From: Saprospiraceae bacterium | GTDB taxonomy: Bacteria; Bacteroidota; Bacteroidia; Chitinophagales; Saprospiraceae | Length of the DNA stretch: 64,000 nt | Reading direction: 5' to 3' | NCBI GenBank assembly: GCA_013214355.1 | Contig: JABSSL010000023.1 | Coordinates: forward strand, 20,633-84,632 | Shown here: positions 55,958 to 64,000 of the stretch, in pieces | How the letters are laid out: every line of letters starts with the position of its first letter | Position numbering within the stretch: position 1 is the first letter of the stretch | Notes under the pieces: generated by a model | What the model was told of the DNA's origin: nothing | The model's input: only the letters and a program-made list of their open reading frames with translations | The model's database searches: none | Program-made: the position numbers and the translations under genes

Positions 55958-56593
55958 ATGAAGAGGATCTCAATTGGAATAATCGAAGACGACCCCGTCG
56001 TACAAAAGAGTCTACAGTCGTACCTAGGCGCCAACCCTAGATTCGAAATCAGCTTTGCGGTTAATTCTATTGAAGCCTTTCAATCCCTAAGCACTCAAGA
56101 TTTACCTACCCGAACGGATATTGTTTTATTGGATATTCAACTACCGGGAATGTCTGGTTTGGAGGGCATCCGAGTAATTAAGCGACAGCTATCACCCGTC
56201 GATATCATTATGCTCACCACTTTTGAAGACGCCGACAAAATATTCAAAGCTTTGTGTGCAGGAGCTTGCTCTTATTTGTCCAAACAAGTTTCCTTGCAAA
56301 AGATCCAAGAAGCTATTCTCACCGTGAGTGAAGGAGGGGCCTACATGAGTCCTATGATTGCGAGAAAGGTGGTTGATTATTTCAAGCCTAAACCGGTGAA
56401 GAAGGAGGCTGTGCTCACCGCTCGTCAACAGCAGATTGTAGACGGATTGCTGCGGGGTTTGAGCTATAAGATGGTAGCTGCAGAGTTAAATATTACCTTG
56501 GATACCGTGCGGGCACATGTGAAGAATATCTATCGCGTGCTGGAGATCAATAGCAAGGCCGAATTGATTAAGCGGGCTTATGATCAAGATTGA
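55958..56593 (+). CDS. NarL/LuxR-type response regulator
   Basis: The protein is a DNA-binding response regulator (211 residues). The receiver domain has the acidic pocket (GIIEDDPVV), the phosphorylated aspartate in IVLLDIQLPGMSG, the Thr in IMLTTFED and the lysine in SYLSKQVS. The LuxR-type helix-turn-helix fills the C-terminus (LTARQQQIVDGLLRGLSYKMVAAELNITLDTVRAHVKNIYR). The divergent HisKA_3 kinase is its likely partner, since this kinase class pairs with NarL regulators. The start cannot be earlier because the -7 promoter box ends 4 bases before the ATG. Confidence 0.95.
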   Translation: MKRISIGIIEDDPVVQKSLQSYLGANPRFEISFAVNSIEAFQSLSTQDLPTRTDIVLLDIQLPGMSGLEGIRVIKRQLSPVDIIMLTTFEDADKIFKALCAGACSYLSKQVSLQKIQEAILTVSEGGAYMSPMIARKVVDYFKPKPVKKEAVLTARQQQIVDGLLRGLSYKMVAAELNITLDTVRAHVKNIYRVLEINSKAELIKRAYDQD

Positions 56594-56621
56594 TAATCCT
56601 GAATACAAAAAGGCGACTTTC

Positions 56622-57167
56622 CTAGCTATCGGGGACATCCCCAAACCAGACGGTTGCAAAGGAACCAAATATACTAATTCCGATAGCCTTCCATTTATGT
56701 TTTTTCCATGGTCCTTGATTGATGATGACTGCATTATGATGTCGACTTTTCTGCCACGATCTAAGTGCGTGCTCAGCCCTTATTTCATCGTTTATACCAT
56801 GTAACACTTTGCGGTAAGCAATTTCATAGCCATTTCCAGTATAGGATGTTAGCTCTCTAGGTTTATCCCACATACACCTGGCCTGCTTGTGGTCTGGCGT
56901 ATAGCAACAAGAACTCCAGTTACCATGGTTTGACCAACTATGTGTATTGCAACTTTCATTGTGCGGTCTGTTTTGCATTAAATCTCTAGTATGCGTTCGA
57001 GCAACCGCATTTAAAGAGGGAGAAAGTGGTATCTGGGGCAGGCCCAGTTGATCACGATAAGTCATAATGAGGTCATAAAGAACTTGTTCCTCGTTGCTCA
57101 AGTCCTGTGCCTGAGCCGTGAGCGGCAGGAATAAAACCAATAAGACCCAGTAAAAAATCTTCTTCAT
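56622..57167 (-). CDS. Secreted CAP-domain (SCP/PR-1-like) protein
   Basis: This exported protein (181 residues) has the signal peptide MKKIFYWVLLVLFLPLTAQAQ. The CAP fold is visible from the helix LYDLIMTYRDQLGLPQIPLSPSLNAVARTHTRDL onward. The histidine and glutamate of the CAP cavity may be those in NTHSWSNHG and YEIAYRKVL. The closing strand (AIGISIFGSFATVWFG) is conserved. The function of bacterial CAP proteins is mostly unknown, and lipid binding or a protease-like role has been suggested. Three to four cysteines in the middle may form disulfides. It converges with the response regulator gene at a 28-base gap. Confidence 0.85.
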   Translation of the reverse strand: MKKIFYWVLLVLFLPLTAQAQDLSNEEQVLYDLIMTYRDQLGLPQIPLSPSLNAVARTHTRDLMQNRPHNESCNTHSWSNHGNWSSCCYTPDHKQARCMWDKPRELTSYTGNGYEIAYRKVLHGINDEIRAEHALRSWQKSRHHNAVIINQGPWKKHKWKAIGISIFGSFATVWFGDVPDS

Positions 57168-57274
57168 ATAAATTGGGGTATTTGTAAACTATACTTTACA
57201 ACCTAACGGTAATAATGTGCTAGGTTACAGATGGCTATATTATCTACATTTAGAAAAAAACTACGTACCTACTC

Positions 57275-57305
57275 TTGACTCCCATTTTTTAATTATATAC
57301 ATTTG
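57275..57305 (+). promoter_or_regulatory. Bacteroidota-type promoter for the PadR gene
   Basis: TTG at 57275-57277, a 20-base spacer and TACATTTG at 57298-57305 fit the consensus. The -7 box lies inside the first copy of an 18-base repeat, atatacatttgtgaaaaa. Transcription would begin near 57308, about 100 bases before the ATG. Confidence 0.6.
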
Positions 57306-57372
57306 TGAAAAATATACTTGCTGTCTATCCTCAGCATTTTTTTTGGTGTATAAAATATACATTTATGAAAAA
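57295..57372 (+). repeat. Two 18-base direct repeats and a 15-base palindrome upstream of padR
   Basis: Copies atatacatttgtgaaaaa (57295) and atatacatttatgaaaaa (57355) differ at one base and start exactly 60 bases apart. A perfect palindrome tgtata-aaa-tataca (57347-57361) overlaps the second copy. These are candidate PadR operators for autoregulation. Confidence 0.6.
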
Positions 57373-57407
57373 AATAAAGAAGATAGGCTTTTTACAATCC
57401 TAAACAC

Positions 57408-57749
57408 ATGAAAGGGACCCATCTTGGTGAATTTGAGGAACTCGTTTTACTAACCGTAGCCATTCTGTATGATGAAGCCTATGGCTTGGCCATACAAAGA
57501 GAAATGGAAAAGCAAAGCGAACGAAAGATCAGCATTGGCGCGGTACATGCGGCTTGCAACCGCCTGTATGACAAAGGTTTTTTAGCTGCCCGTTTTAGCG
57601 AGGCAAGCCAGAAGAGGGGAGGGAAACGGAAAAAGCTATACCGGGTGACTCCAGCGGGGCAACATGCCCTCACGCAAGCCAAGGATCTACGGCAGAAGTT
57701 ATGGGATCAGATTCCTGGCACGGCCTTTCAATTTAGCTGGCAGGGGTAA
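57408..57749 (+). CDS. PadR-family transcriptional regulator
   Basis: This small winged helix-turn-helix repressor (113 residues) matches PadR proteins from the start (MKGTHLGEFEELVLLTVAIL) through the recognition region (AYGLAIQREMEKQSERKISIGAVHAACNRLYDKGFL). The wing is GGKRKKLYRVTPAGQHAL. In Bacteroidota and Acidobacteriota such PadR genes commonly precede large orphan FtsX/MacB-type permeases, as here with 40 bases between them. It most likely represses itself and the permease. Repeats upstream look like its binding sites. Confidence 0.95.
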   Translation: MKGTHLGEFEELVLLTVAILYDEAYGLAIQREMEKQSERKISIGAVHAACNRLYDKGFLAARFSEASQKRGGKRKKLYRVTPAGQHALTQAKDLRQKLWDQIPGTAFQFSWQG

Positions 57750-57789
57750 TTCACTTGTTTGTTTCCACTGATTAAGACAACCCGACTTT

Positions 57790-60459
57790 ATGATCCAGCC
57801 ACCCAAACGTATTCTATCCTTTCTCAAATGGTTTTGCGATGAACGTTTCCACGAAGAAATGGAGGGAGACCTCCATGAAATGTTTGAGGATTTTGTGGAA
57901 AGACATGGTCCTCGAAAAGCAAAACGACAATTCATAAAAGCAGCCTTTTCTCATATGCGACCCTATTTTTTCAGAAAACGACAGGACAGCTCCTCCTTCT
58001 TAACGGCGCAAAGATTTCATTTCAAAATTGCTTTCCGTTACTTCGAGCGCAACAAAGTATTTGTGTTGATCAATGTACTAGGCTTGGCCTTAGGGGTAGC
58101 CTGTGCTTTGCTGATTGGCCAGCTTATTCGACACGAAAGCGGTTTTGATCAGTTTCATACGGGAGTCGATCGGACCTATCGAGTAGTGCGGGTTTCGCAG
58201 GTAGAAGGAGCGGATGAATTTAGAACGGGAGTGGTTTTTCCTATGGCGGCGAATATTCGAGCAGATTTACCAGCCGCTGAGGCCGTGACGGCTACCTATC
58301 CGTTTTGGAATGTGCATCTTGCTATCCAAAATGAAGAGGGAGGAGTAGAAAAGAAGTTCAAGGAAAGAAAAGGGGTAGGCTTAGTAGACCCTACTTTTTT
58401 TGAGGTATTCGACTTTGGGGAGGCGGAAGGGAATTGGATACATGGAGAAGCAGAGCAGGCACTGGCCCAACCCTTTGGGATGGTGCTGACGGCATCCATG
58501 GCCAGGAAATATTTTGGTACTACTAATCCCTTAGGACGGATCGTTACCCTCAATGATGAATTTGACTTCACGGTGACTGGGGTAGTGAAGGATCTGCCTG
58601 CCGCCACAGATCTTCCCTTTACGGTTTTCTTATCTTTTCGAACCTTGGAAGAAATCTGGGGAGACTTTGTAAAAACGAGTTGGGTCGGGGTGAGTGACAA
58701 CAGCCAATGTTATTTGCGTTTACGGGGAGGAGTAGAGGTAGAAGAATTCAATAAACAGTTGGCTCAACTGCATGCCAAGCACGTATCAGAGAATATAGCA
58801 GCCATGCGCTCCTACGTATTGCAGCCGATGAGTGAGGTCCATGAGGATGCACGTTTTGGAAATTATACGGATAGAACAACCAGTAGCGGGACTATCCTGG
58901 TGCTTTGGGCCATCGCATTCTTTGTGATATTGACGGCGGGCGTAAACTATATTAATCTAGCTACAGCTCAATCGAGCTTGCGGGCCAAGGAGATGGGCAT
59001 GCGAAAGGTGGTGGGAAGCAATCGCTTTGGGATTATGTTCCAAGCTTTTACAGAGACCTTCTTGATTACAAGTATGGCTGTGATACTTGGATTGGCCCTG
59101 GCCATTACGGGATTACCCTATTTGGAGAAATACATGGATATCCAGTTCCAATCCTTTTGGCAGGGGGAGCATTTGCTTTGGTTAATAGGCCTACTGCTAA
59201 TTATGACGGTCCTCGCCGGGTATTACCCCGGAAAGGTGCTGTCTAGCTTTAGTCCGATTCAGGCTTTTCGGAAAAAGATCGAGCGGGCACAGGAAGGGAG
59301 TTTAGGTCTGCGTAGAGGATTGATCGTTTTTCAATTTGTAGTAGCACAACTCTTCATTATGGCTACTATTGCCGTTCTGCTGCAAGTCCAGCACTTTCAA
59401 GAAGCGGAATGGGGCTTCAATAAAGATGCAGTAATTACCGTACAAGTTCCCGGAGCAAGTGAGCGCCCCGCTGTTCGCCAAAAGCTATACAATGCCTGGC
59501 GAAGTCTCCCAAATGTGGAGCAAGTCAGCTTTGCAGCAAGTGCCCCATCGGCTGCAACTCGATCCCATAACTATTCAGAAATCAAATTACAGAGCCAAGG
59601 CCCTGAGGATGGCATCATCTGTGAGGTGATGACGATCGATACGGCTTTTATTGACTTGTATCAGATGCCGATTGTAGCCGGTAGACCCATCCTCCCCGGA
59701 GAAGCCGATCAGAAGCATGCGGTGGTCATTACGGAACAGGTCGCTAGAGATTTGGGTTTTCTTTCGCCAGAAGAGGCAGTGGATCAAGCGGTAAATTTTA
59801 ATGGAAGCGATTGTGTGATTGTTGGTGTAGCGCAGGACTTTCAAGCCAGCTCCTTTCGGCAAAGCGATTTGAAGCATCGGGGGCGGGTCGCGATGTGGCA
59901 CAACCCGGATGGCTTTGGGATGGCGAGCCTTAGGTTGAAAACCACGAATGCCGAGCAATTGACGGAAAGCTTACAAGCCATCGAAGATATCTGGGTCGGT
60001 ACTTATCCACGATATGTGTTTGAATATCAGTTTTTGGACGATCGACTAGCTGCTCACTATGCGGTGGAAACCAAAATGAGTCAACTATTCCGAATATTGG
60101 CGGCCATCGCAATTTTCATTGGTTGTTTAGGCTTGTATGGCCTGGTCACTTTCTTAGTAAACCAGAAAACAAAGGAAATTGGGGTGCGAAAGGTACTGGG
60201 GGCTTCCACCCAACAGATCTTGAGTCTGATTTTAAAAGAATATATGGGGCTATTAATTATTGCTTTTATAATCGCCAGCCCCATAGCCTATTGGGGGCTC
60301 AACAAATGGCTAAATAATTTTGCCTCCCAGATTGAACTACCCTTTTGGCTCTTTATCCTAGCACTTGCTTTTAGCATGACGATGGCTCTACTTTCCGTAG
60401 GCTATAAGTCGCTGCGGGCCGCCCGCTTAAATCCAGCTCACGCCTTGCGGACGGAGTAG
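57790..60459 (+). CDS. MacB/FtsX-type ABC transporter permease with N-terminal prefix domain
   Basis: This inner-membrane protein (889 residues) is organised as two FtsX/MacB units. Residues 1-60 are the permease prefix domain (PPKRILSFLKWFCDERFHEEMEGDL). The first unit opens with a membrane helix (FVLINVLGLALGVACALLIGQLI) followed by a periplasmic MacB-PCD domain, then three helices (ILVLWAIAFFVILTAGVNYINL). The second unit repeats this and ends LNPAHALRTE. There is no ATPase domain or adjacent ATPase gene, so it resembles the duplicated orphan permeases found with PadR. Substrate unknown. Confidence 0.93.
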   Translation: MIQPPKRILSFLKWFCDERFHEEMEGDLHEMFEDFVERHGPRKAKRQFIKAAFSHMRPYFFRKRQDSSSFLTAQRFHFKIAFRYFERNKVFVLINVLGLALGVACALLIGQLIRHESGFDQFHTGVDRTYRVVRVSQVEGADEFRTGVVFPMAANIRADLPAAEAVTATYPFWNVHLAIQNEEGGVEKKFKERKGVGLVDPTFFEVFDFGEAEGNWIHGEAEQALAQPFGMVLTASMARKYFGTTNPLGRIVTLNDEFDFTVTGVVKDLPAATDLPFTVFLSFRTLEEIWGDFVKTSWVGVSDNSQCYLRLRGGVEVEEFNKQLAQLHAKHVSENIAAMRSYVLQPMSEVHEDARFGNYTDRTTSSGTILVLWAIAFFVILTAGVNYINLATAQSSLRAKEMGMRKVVGSNRFGIMFQAFTETFLITSMAVILGLALAITGLPYLEKYMDIQFQSFWQGEHLLWLIGLLLIMTVLAGYYPGKVLSSFSPIQAFRKKIERAQEGSLGLRRGLIVFQFVVAQLFIMATIAVLLQVQHFQEAEWGFNKDAVITVQVPGASERPAVRQKLYNAWRSLPNVEQVSFAASAPSAATRSHNYSEIKLQSQGPEDGIICEVMTIDTAFIDLYQMPIVAGRPILPGEADQKHAVVITEQVARDLGFLSPEEAVDQAVNFNGSDCVIVGVAQDFQASSFRQSDLKHRGRVAMWHNPDGFGMASLRLKTTNAEQLTESLQAIEDIWVGTYPRYVFEYQFLDDRLAAHYAVETKMSQLFRILAAIAIFIGCLGLYGLVTFLVNQKTKEIGVRKVLGASTQQILSLILKEYMGLLIIAFIIASPIAYWGLNKWLNNFASQIELPFWLFILALAFSMTMALLSVGYKSLRAARLNPAHALRTE

Positions 60460-60461
60460 TG

Positions 60462-63074
60462 TTATTCCTGGCTCAATGCCTGGACCGGATTGAGCAGAGC
60501 AGCTTTGAGTGTTTGTAAACCAACCACGCTCCAGGCAATTAGGAGAACAGCCAGACTGGGCCAAACAAAAAAGGTCCAGTTCAGGTCAATTACATAGGAA
60601 AAATTAGTTAGCCAGCGCTGAGAAAATAGATAACTTACTGGGATCGCAATGGCAATGGCAATGCAGACAGGTTTGGTAAAAGCACTGCTGAGTAAGCTGA
60701 TAATTTCGAAAACACTGGCTCCCAGAACCTTCCTAATGCCTATTTCTTTTCTTCTTTGTTCACCTGTGTAGGTGGCAAGTCCAAAGAGGCCTAGGCAAGA
60801 AATGATTAAGGCGATAAGGGAAAAGTATCTGGATAGGACAGTGATCTGACTTTCGGCTTGATAAAGGGCCTGGTAGTCTTCGTCCAAAAAGCTGTAGGTA
60901 AAGGGAAATTCTGGATGAAATTCTTCATATAGATCCTGGATCTTTGGAAGGGCGTCCAGTTCCGAACCAGCCTTTATTTTTACCAATACGTGGGTGGCTG
61001 TACGGGCATCTCGATAGCGTAAAATCATAGGTTCTATTTTTTGATGTAAAGAACCGTAGTGGAAATCCTTGACCACCCCAATTACCTCGACTTTTCTATT
61101 GCCATGGCTAATTGTTTGCCCCACGGGTTCTTCAAAGCCCATCAGTTTTACGGCAGACTCGTTTAGAATAATTTTTTGGTCATCGTCTTTTCGTTCCTGA
61201 GAAAAGGATCGTCCTGCAAGGATCTCCATGCCCAAAGCTTCCATGGCATTATAATCTAGTCTAGGTGCTTTGATTTTCCGGCCTTTATCGGCAGCCGTAC
61301 CCGTCCAAGCATAAGGACCAGCAAAATCGCTACCCTCTAAAATACTGGAAGCCATTCCGCCTGCTTCAATCACTTCAGGAAGTTCCTTCAGCTTAGAAAA
61401 GAAGAGTGTTGGTTTGTTTAAAGGTCCTTCTCTTTCGAAGGTAATGACATGCTCTTGATCATAACCCAAATGCTTATTCTGCAAATAGGATAGTTGCCCC
61501 TGCAGCACGAAAACTCCAACCAAAAGAATCAAGCCAACGGCAAACTGAAAAACAACTAGTCCCTGCCGAAAAGTAGGAGCGTAGGCAGCATCCTGAGGCT
61601 TCCCTTTTAGCGCTTTGGTGGATTGGAATTTAGATAAATAGAAAGCCGGATAACTTCCTGCGATCAGGCCTGTTGCCAATGCTAGGCTAAATACACCTAG
61701 GATTATCTGGAAGTTGAAGGTATTTATCTGCAGACTCTTACCGGTAAGCTCGTTGAAAGGTGGGAGCAATACTGCGACCAAGAAGGAAGCTAAGATCATG
61801 GCCAGTGTTACGAGTAAGGTGGATTCAGATAGAAATTGTAGAATCAAGTGCCTGGGAGAGGCGCCTACCACTTTTTTGACTCCTATCTCCTTGAGCTTTC
61901 GATTGGCTTGTGCCGTAGCTAGGTTCATGAAATTGATACAAGCAATTAAAAGTACAAACAGGGCGATGATGGAAAAGAGTCTTACGTATGCCATTCGCCC
62001 TTCTTCCTCTTCACCATTTTCATACTGCCCGTAGAGGTATGCTCGGGAGTATTGTTGGGCAAAAAGGGTATTGCCTCTTTCTCTAGCTTTCTTATTCTTC
62101 GAACGGAAGAAATGGGTGATTTTGGCATTAAAATCAGCGATAGCTGTGCCGGCTTGTAAAATGACGTAGGTTTGCGTTAGGCGGCTGTTCCATTGCCCAG
62201 CAAAGCGATCGGCTTCCAGCAGTTTTTCAAAGTTGAATACGATATCGAATTGATGGGAAGCACTGCTAGGCGGGGCTGCAAAAACACCAGATACGTAGAA
62301 CGGACCATTTAACCCTCGACGGTGTTTGAATTCGATCAATTGGCCGATGGGCGACTGGCCGGGGACAAAAAGACGCTCGGCCAGGGCCTGTGATATCACT
62401 ACTCCATTCTTCTCTGCCAAAACATCTTCTACTTTACCTTCTATCAACTCATAGGAAAAAACTTCGAAGAAAGAGGCCGTGCTGAATGCCCCTTTTACTT
62501 TGATGTTTTTATCTGATGTAGAGGCTACACCCTCCCCGCTGAAGTCCCCCGTAAAGTAATTGACGGCTACGGCTTGTTCCACCTCTGGAAATTGTTCCTC
62601 TAAGGCTGCGTATAGAGGATCCGCGGTTTCATTTTCAGTCAGTATTCCTTCTTTGTAATGTACATTCTCAAGAATATGAAAGAGTCGATCATCCTTTTCA
62701 TGGAATTTGTCAACCTGTAGTTCATCGTACACCCAAAGGCCAATCAGTATAACACTAGCTAAACTCGCGGTTAAACCCAATAGGTTGATGCCAAAAGAAA
62801 TGGGATAGCGTTTAAAACTTCTGATACTAATGACGAAACTATGCTTAATGAGATCCATTGTCAGTCTTTTTTGGGAAAATCTCCATACCCGGATTATTCC
62901 AGGTCTAAACAGAAATAGTATATCTAGGGCGAATCTTACTCTTGCCTTACTCTTGCCAAGTCGCTCCTCATTTTCTTGATACAACTCTATCAGATCTCCT
63001 TCTATGAAGGGATGTAATTCAGGGTCACAGAACCAGCGGAAAAATTGAAGTAGATACTTTGGAGGCTTCGGCAT
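60462..63074 (-). CDS. MacB/FtsX-type ABC transporter permease, paralogue
   Basis: This paralogue of the preceding permease (870 residues) is on the opposite strand, with only 2 bases between the stop codons. It has the same prefix domain (PPKYLLQFFRWFCDPELHPFIEGDL). Two FtsX units follow, each with a MacB-type periplasmic domain and helices such as LFSIIALFVLLIACINFMNLATAQANRKLKEIGVKKVVGAS. It ends in the family C-terminus LLNPVQALSQE. It lies 9 bases downstream of a third paralogue on the same strand, so the two are likely one operon. No ATPase gene is seen. Confidence 0.93.
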   Translation of the reverse strand: MPKPPKYLLQFFRWFCDPELHPFIEGDLIELYQENEERLGKSKARVRFALDILFLFRPGIIRVWRFSQKRLTMDLIKHSFVISIRSFKRYPISFGINLLGLTASLASVILIGLWVYDELQVDKFHEKDDRLFHILENVHYKEGILTENETADPLYAALEEQFPEVEQAVAVNYFTGDFSGEGVASTSDKNIKVKGAFSTASFFEVFSYELIEGKVEDVLAEKNGVVISQALAERLFVPGQSPIGQLIEFKHRRGLNGPFYVSGVFAAPPSSASHQFDIVFNFEKLLEADRFAGQWNSRLTQTYVILQAGTAIADFNAKITHFFRSKNKKARERGNTLFAQQYSRAYLYGQYENGEEEEGRMAYVRLFSIIALFVLLIACINFMNLATAQANRKLKEIGVKKVVGASPRHLILQFLSESTLLVTLAMILASFLVAVLLPPFNELTGKSLQINTFNFQIILGVFSLALATGLIAGSYPAFYLSKFQSTKALKGKPQDAAYAPTFRQGLVVFQFAVGLILLVGVFVLQGQLSYLQNKHLGYDQEHVITFEREGPLNKPTLFFSKLKELPEVIEAGGMASSILEGSDFAGPYAWTGTAADKGRKIKAPRLDYNAMEALGMEILAGRSFSQERKDDDQKIILNESAVKLMGFEEPVGQTISHGNRKVEVIGVVKDFHYGSLHQKIEPMILRYRDARTATHVLVKIKAGSELDALPKIQDLYEEFHPEFPFTYSFLDEDYQALYQAESQITVLSRYFSLIALIISCLGLFGLATYTGEQRRKEIGIRKVLGASVFEIISLLSSAFTKPVCIAIAIAIPVSYLFSQRWLTNFSYVIDLNWTFFVWPSLAVLLIAWSVVGLQTLKAALLNPVQALSQE

Positions 63075-63083
63075 AATCCAGAT

Positions 63084-64000
63084 TTACTCAGTCCTGAGGT
63101 TATCCATTGGATTAGTCGAGGCAGCCTGAACGGCTTGTAAGCTCACGGTTACAAACGCCAGCCCAATGGCTAAGGCCCCAACCAATAAGAAAATCCAGAC
63201 TTTGAGCTCCGTTCGATAGGCGAAGTCTTCCAGCCAGGTATGCATACCCCACCAGGCTAGTGGCATGGCGATAATAGTAGATAGTAATACCAGTTGTAGG
63301 AAATCTTTGGATATCATCCCCACGATATTAGCCACCGTCGCACCTAGTACTTTTCGGATACCAATCTCTTTAGTTCGTTGCACTAATCGATGTGATACTA
63401 AACCAAAAAGGCCCATACAAGCAATCAAGAGAGCGATTAGCGTAAATAGACTGAAGGCTTCTCCGAATCGTCGCTCAGCGCTGTAGAGTTGATTGTAGGA
63501 CTCGTCCATGAACTGCGGATCAAAAGGTTGATCGGGTAAGAAGGTTTTCATAGTCTTTTTAACCTCAGTTAATAGCTGCTCACCTTGCCCTCCTTCAACT
63601 TTTAGGCTGATTTGGCTAATAAATTTTCCACGATTGGTATTTCTATACCCCATGAATAAAGGCTCGATGGCTAAATCAAAGGGCTGAAAATGGAAGTCCT
63701 TTACCACTCCAATGACCTTCCCATCCCTAAATCGCTTCCCGACGGCAGACGTCCAACCCAGTTTTTTCAAGGCTGCCTCATTCAGAAGATAGTGATTGAG
63801 CGTGTCGTTCGGGTGAGCGGGGGAGAAATTCCGCCCTTCTAGCAATTCGATTTCAAAGAGATCCAAGAAGTGATAATCCACATAATTACAATAGATATAT
63901 AGTTCTTCCTCTTCGCTTCGACCCTCCCAAGCACTGATGATCGTGTTGCAACCAAGATTCAGTGGGAGTCCGTTGGCGAAGGATACATTTTTGATGCCTG
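63084..64000 (-). CDS. MacB/FtsX-type permease, third paralogue (5' part outside window)
   Basis: The reading frame is open up to the window edge beyond the ORF-track start at 63881 (GTG), reading GIKNVSFANGLPLNLG and so on, so this is a partial gene with about 305 C-terminal residues. It shows the end of a MacB-type periplasmic domain (DLFEIELLEGRNF, VIGVVKDFHFQP) and the last three to four helices (FSLFTLIALLIACMGLFGLVSH, RTKEIGIRKVLGATVANIVGM). The C-terminus is NPMDNLRTE. The gene ends 9 bases before the second paralogue starts. Confidence 0.92.
   Translation of the reverse strand, partial: GIKNVSFANGLPLNLGCNTIISAWEGRSEEEELYIYCNYVDYHFLDLFEIELLEGRNFSPAHPNDTLNHYLLNEAALKKLGWTSAVGKRFRDGKVIGVVKDFHFQPFDLAIEPLFMGYRNTNRGKFISQISLKVEGGQGEQLLTEVKKTMKTFLPDQPFDPQFMDESYNQLYSAERRFGEAFSLFTLIALLIACMGLFGLVSHRLVQRTKEIGIRKVLGATVANIVGMISKDFLQLVLLSTIIAMPLAWWGMHTWLEDFAYRTELKVWIFLLVGALAIGLAFVTVSLQAVQAASTNPMDNLRTE

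Noticed and set aside
57168-57407. AT-rich repeats as a CRISPR array or origin
   Set aside because: There are only two close copies and no regular spacers, and they fit a promoter/operator region better.

Overview
The window comes from a marine- or freshwater-type member of the Bacteroidota, most likely the Saprospiria (Lewinella/Haliscomenobacter-like). That placement is an inference from gene families: a SusC/SusD pair with an ECF sigma/FecR switch, a large adhesin with a type 9 secretion C-terminal domain, fused propeller histidine kinases, MacB-like orphan permeases and Bacteroidota-style promoters (TTG, 20-21 bases, TAnnTTTG). Base composition is moderate and fairly even, apart from one short GC-rich intergenic stretch near 32.3 kb. 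I see no tRNA, rRNA, CRISPR array, prophage or insertion sequence.

Layout. 1-8.1 kb: the 3' part of ileS, a TlpA-like thioredoxin protein, an SCP2 protein, an NAD(P)-binding protein, a GNAT acetyltransferase and an acyl-CoA ligase. 8.2-15.2 kb (minus): a transport and signalling locus of ECF sigma factor, FecR anti-sigma factor, SusC with an N-terminal STN domain, and SusD. 15.4-19.6 kb: a GntR/LacI-type regulator, a VWA-domain protein and a secreted S1/P1 nuclease. 19.6-23.1 kb (minus): a tightly coupled three-gene signalling unit (PAS/HATPase sensor, atypical receiver-only protein, membrane protein) that I consider the best candidate for an undescribed system. 23.3-35.5 kb: a DUF5060 glycosidase-like protein, a GT39-type glycosyltransferase, a 1521-residue repeat adhesin, an AlkB-like dioxygenase, a Gfo/Idh/MocA oxidoreductase and an O-antigen ligase-like protein.

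35.7-40.8 kb holds translation genes pheS, hisS and gatA, with gatA overlapping a convergent Rieske oxygenase. 41.0-46.1 kb has a sulfatase lipoprotein and a LytS-type propeller kinase. 46.2-51.0 kb is a MarR-MFP-RND efflux operon. 51.2-57.2 kb has a DJ-1/PfpI protein, an unknown lipoprotein, a NarX-type propeller kinase divergent from its likely NarL-type partner, and a CAP-domain protein. 57.4-64 kb has a PadR regulator and three large FtsX/MacB-type permeases without an ATPase, the last cut by the window edge.

How the parts fit: most of the window deals with the cell envelope and its sensing of the outside (TonB-dependent uptake with trans-envelope signalling, efflux, lipoproteins, surface adhesin, two-component systems), interspersed with housekeeping translation genes. 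Convergent gene pairs are separated by perfect inverted repeats that look like bidirectional terminators, or they overlap by 18-26 bases. Several starts in the ORF track were moved downstream to ATG codons that give a signal peptide or a canonical N-terminus.
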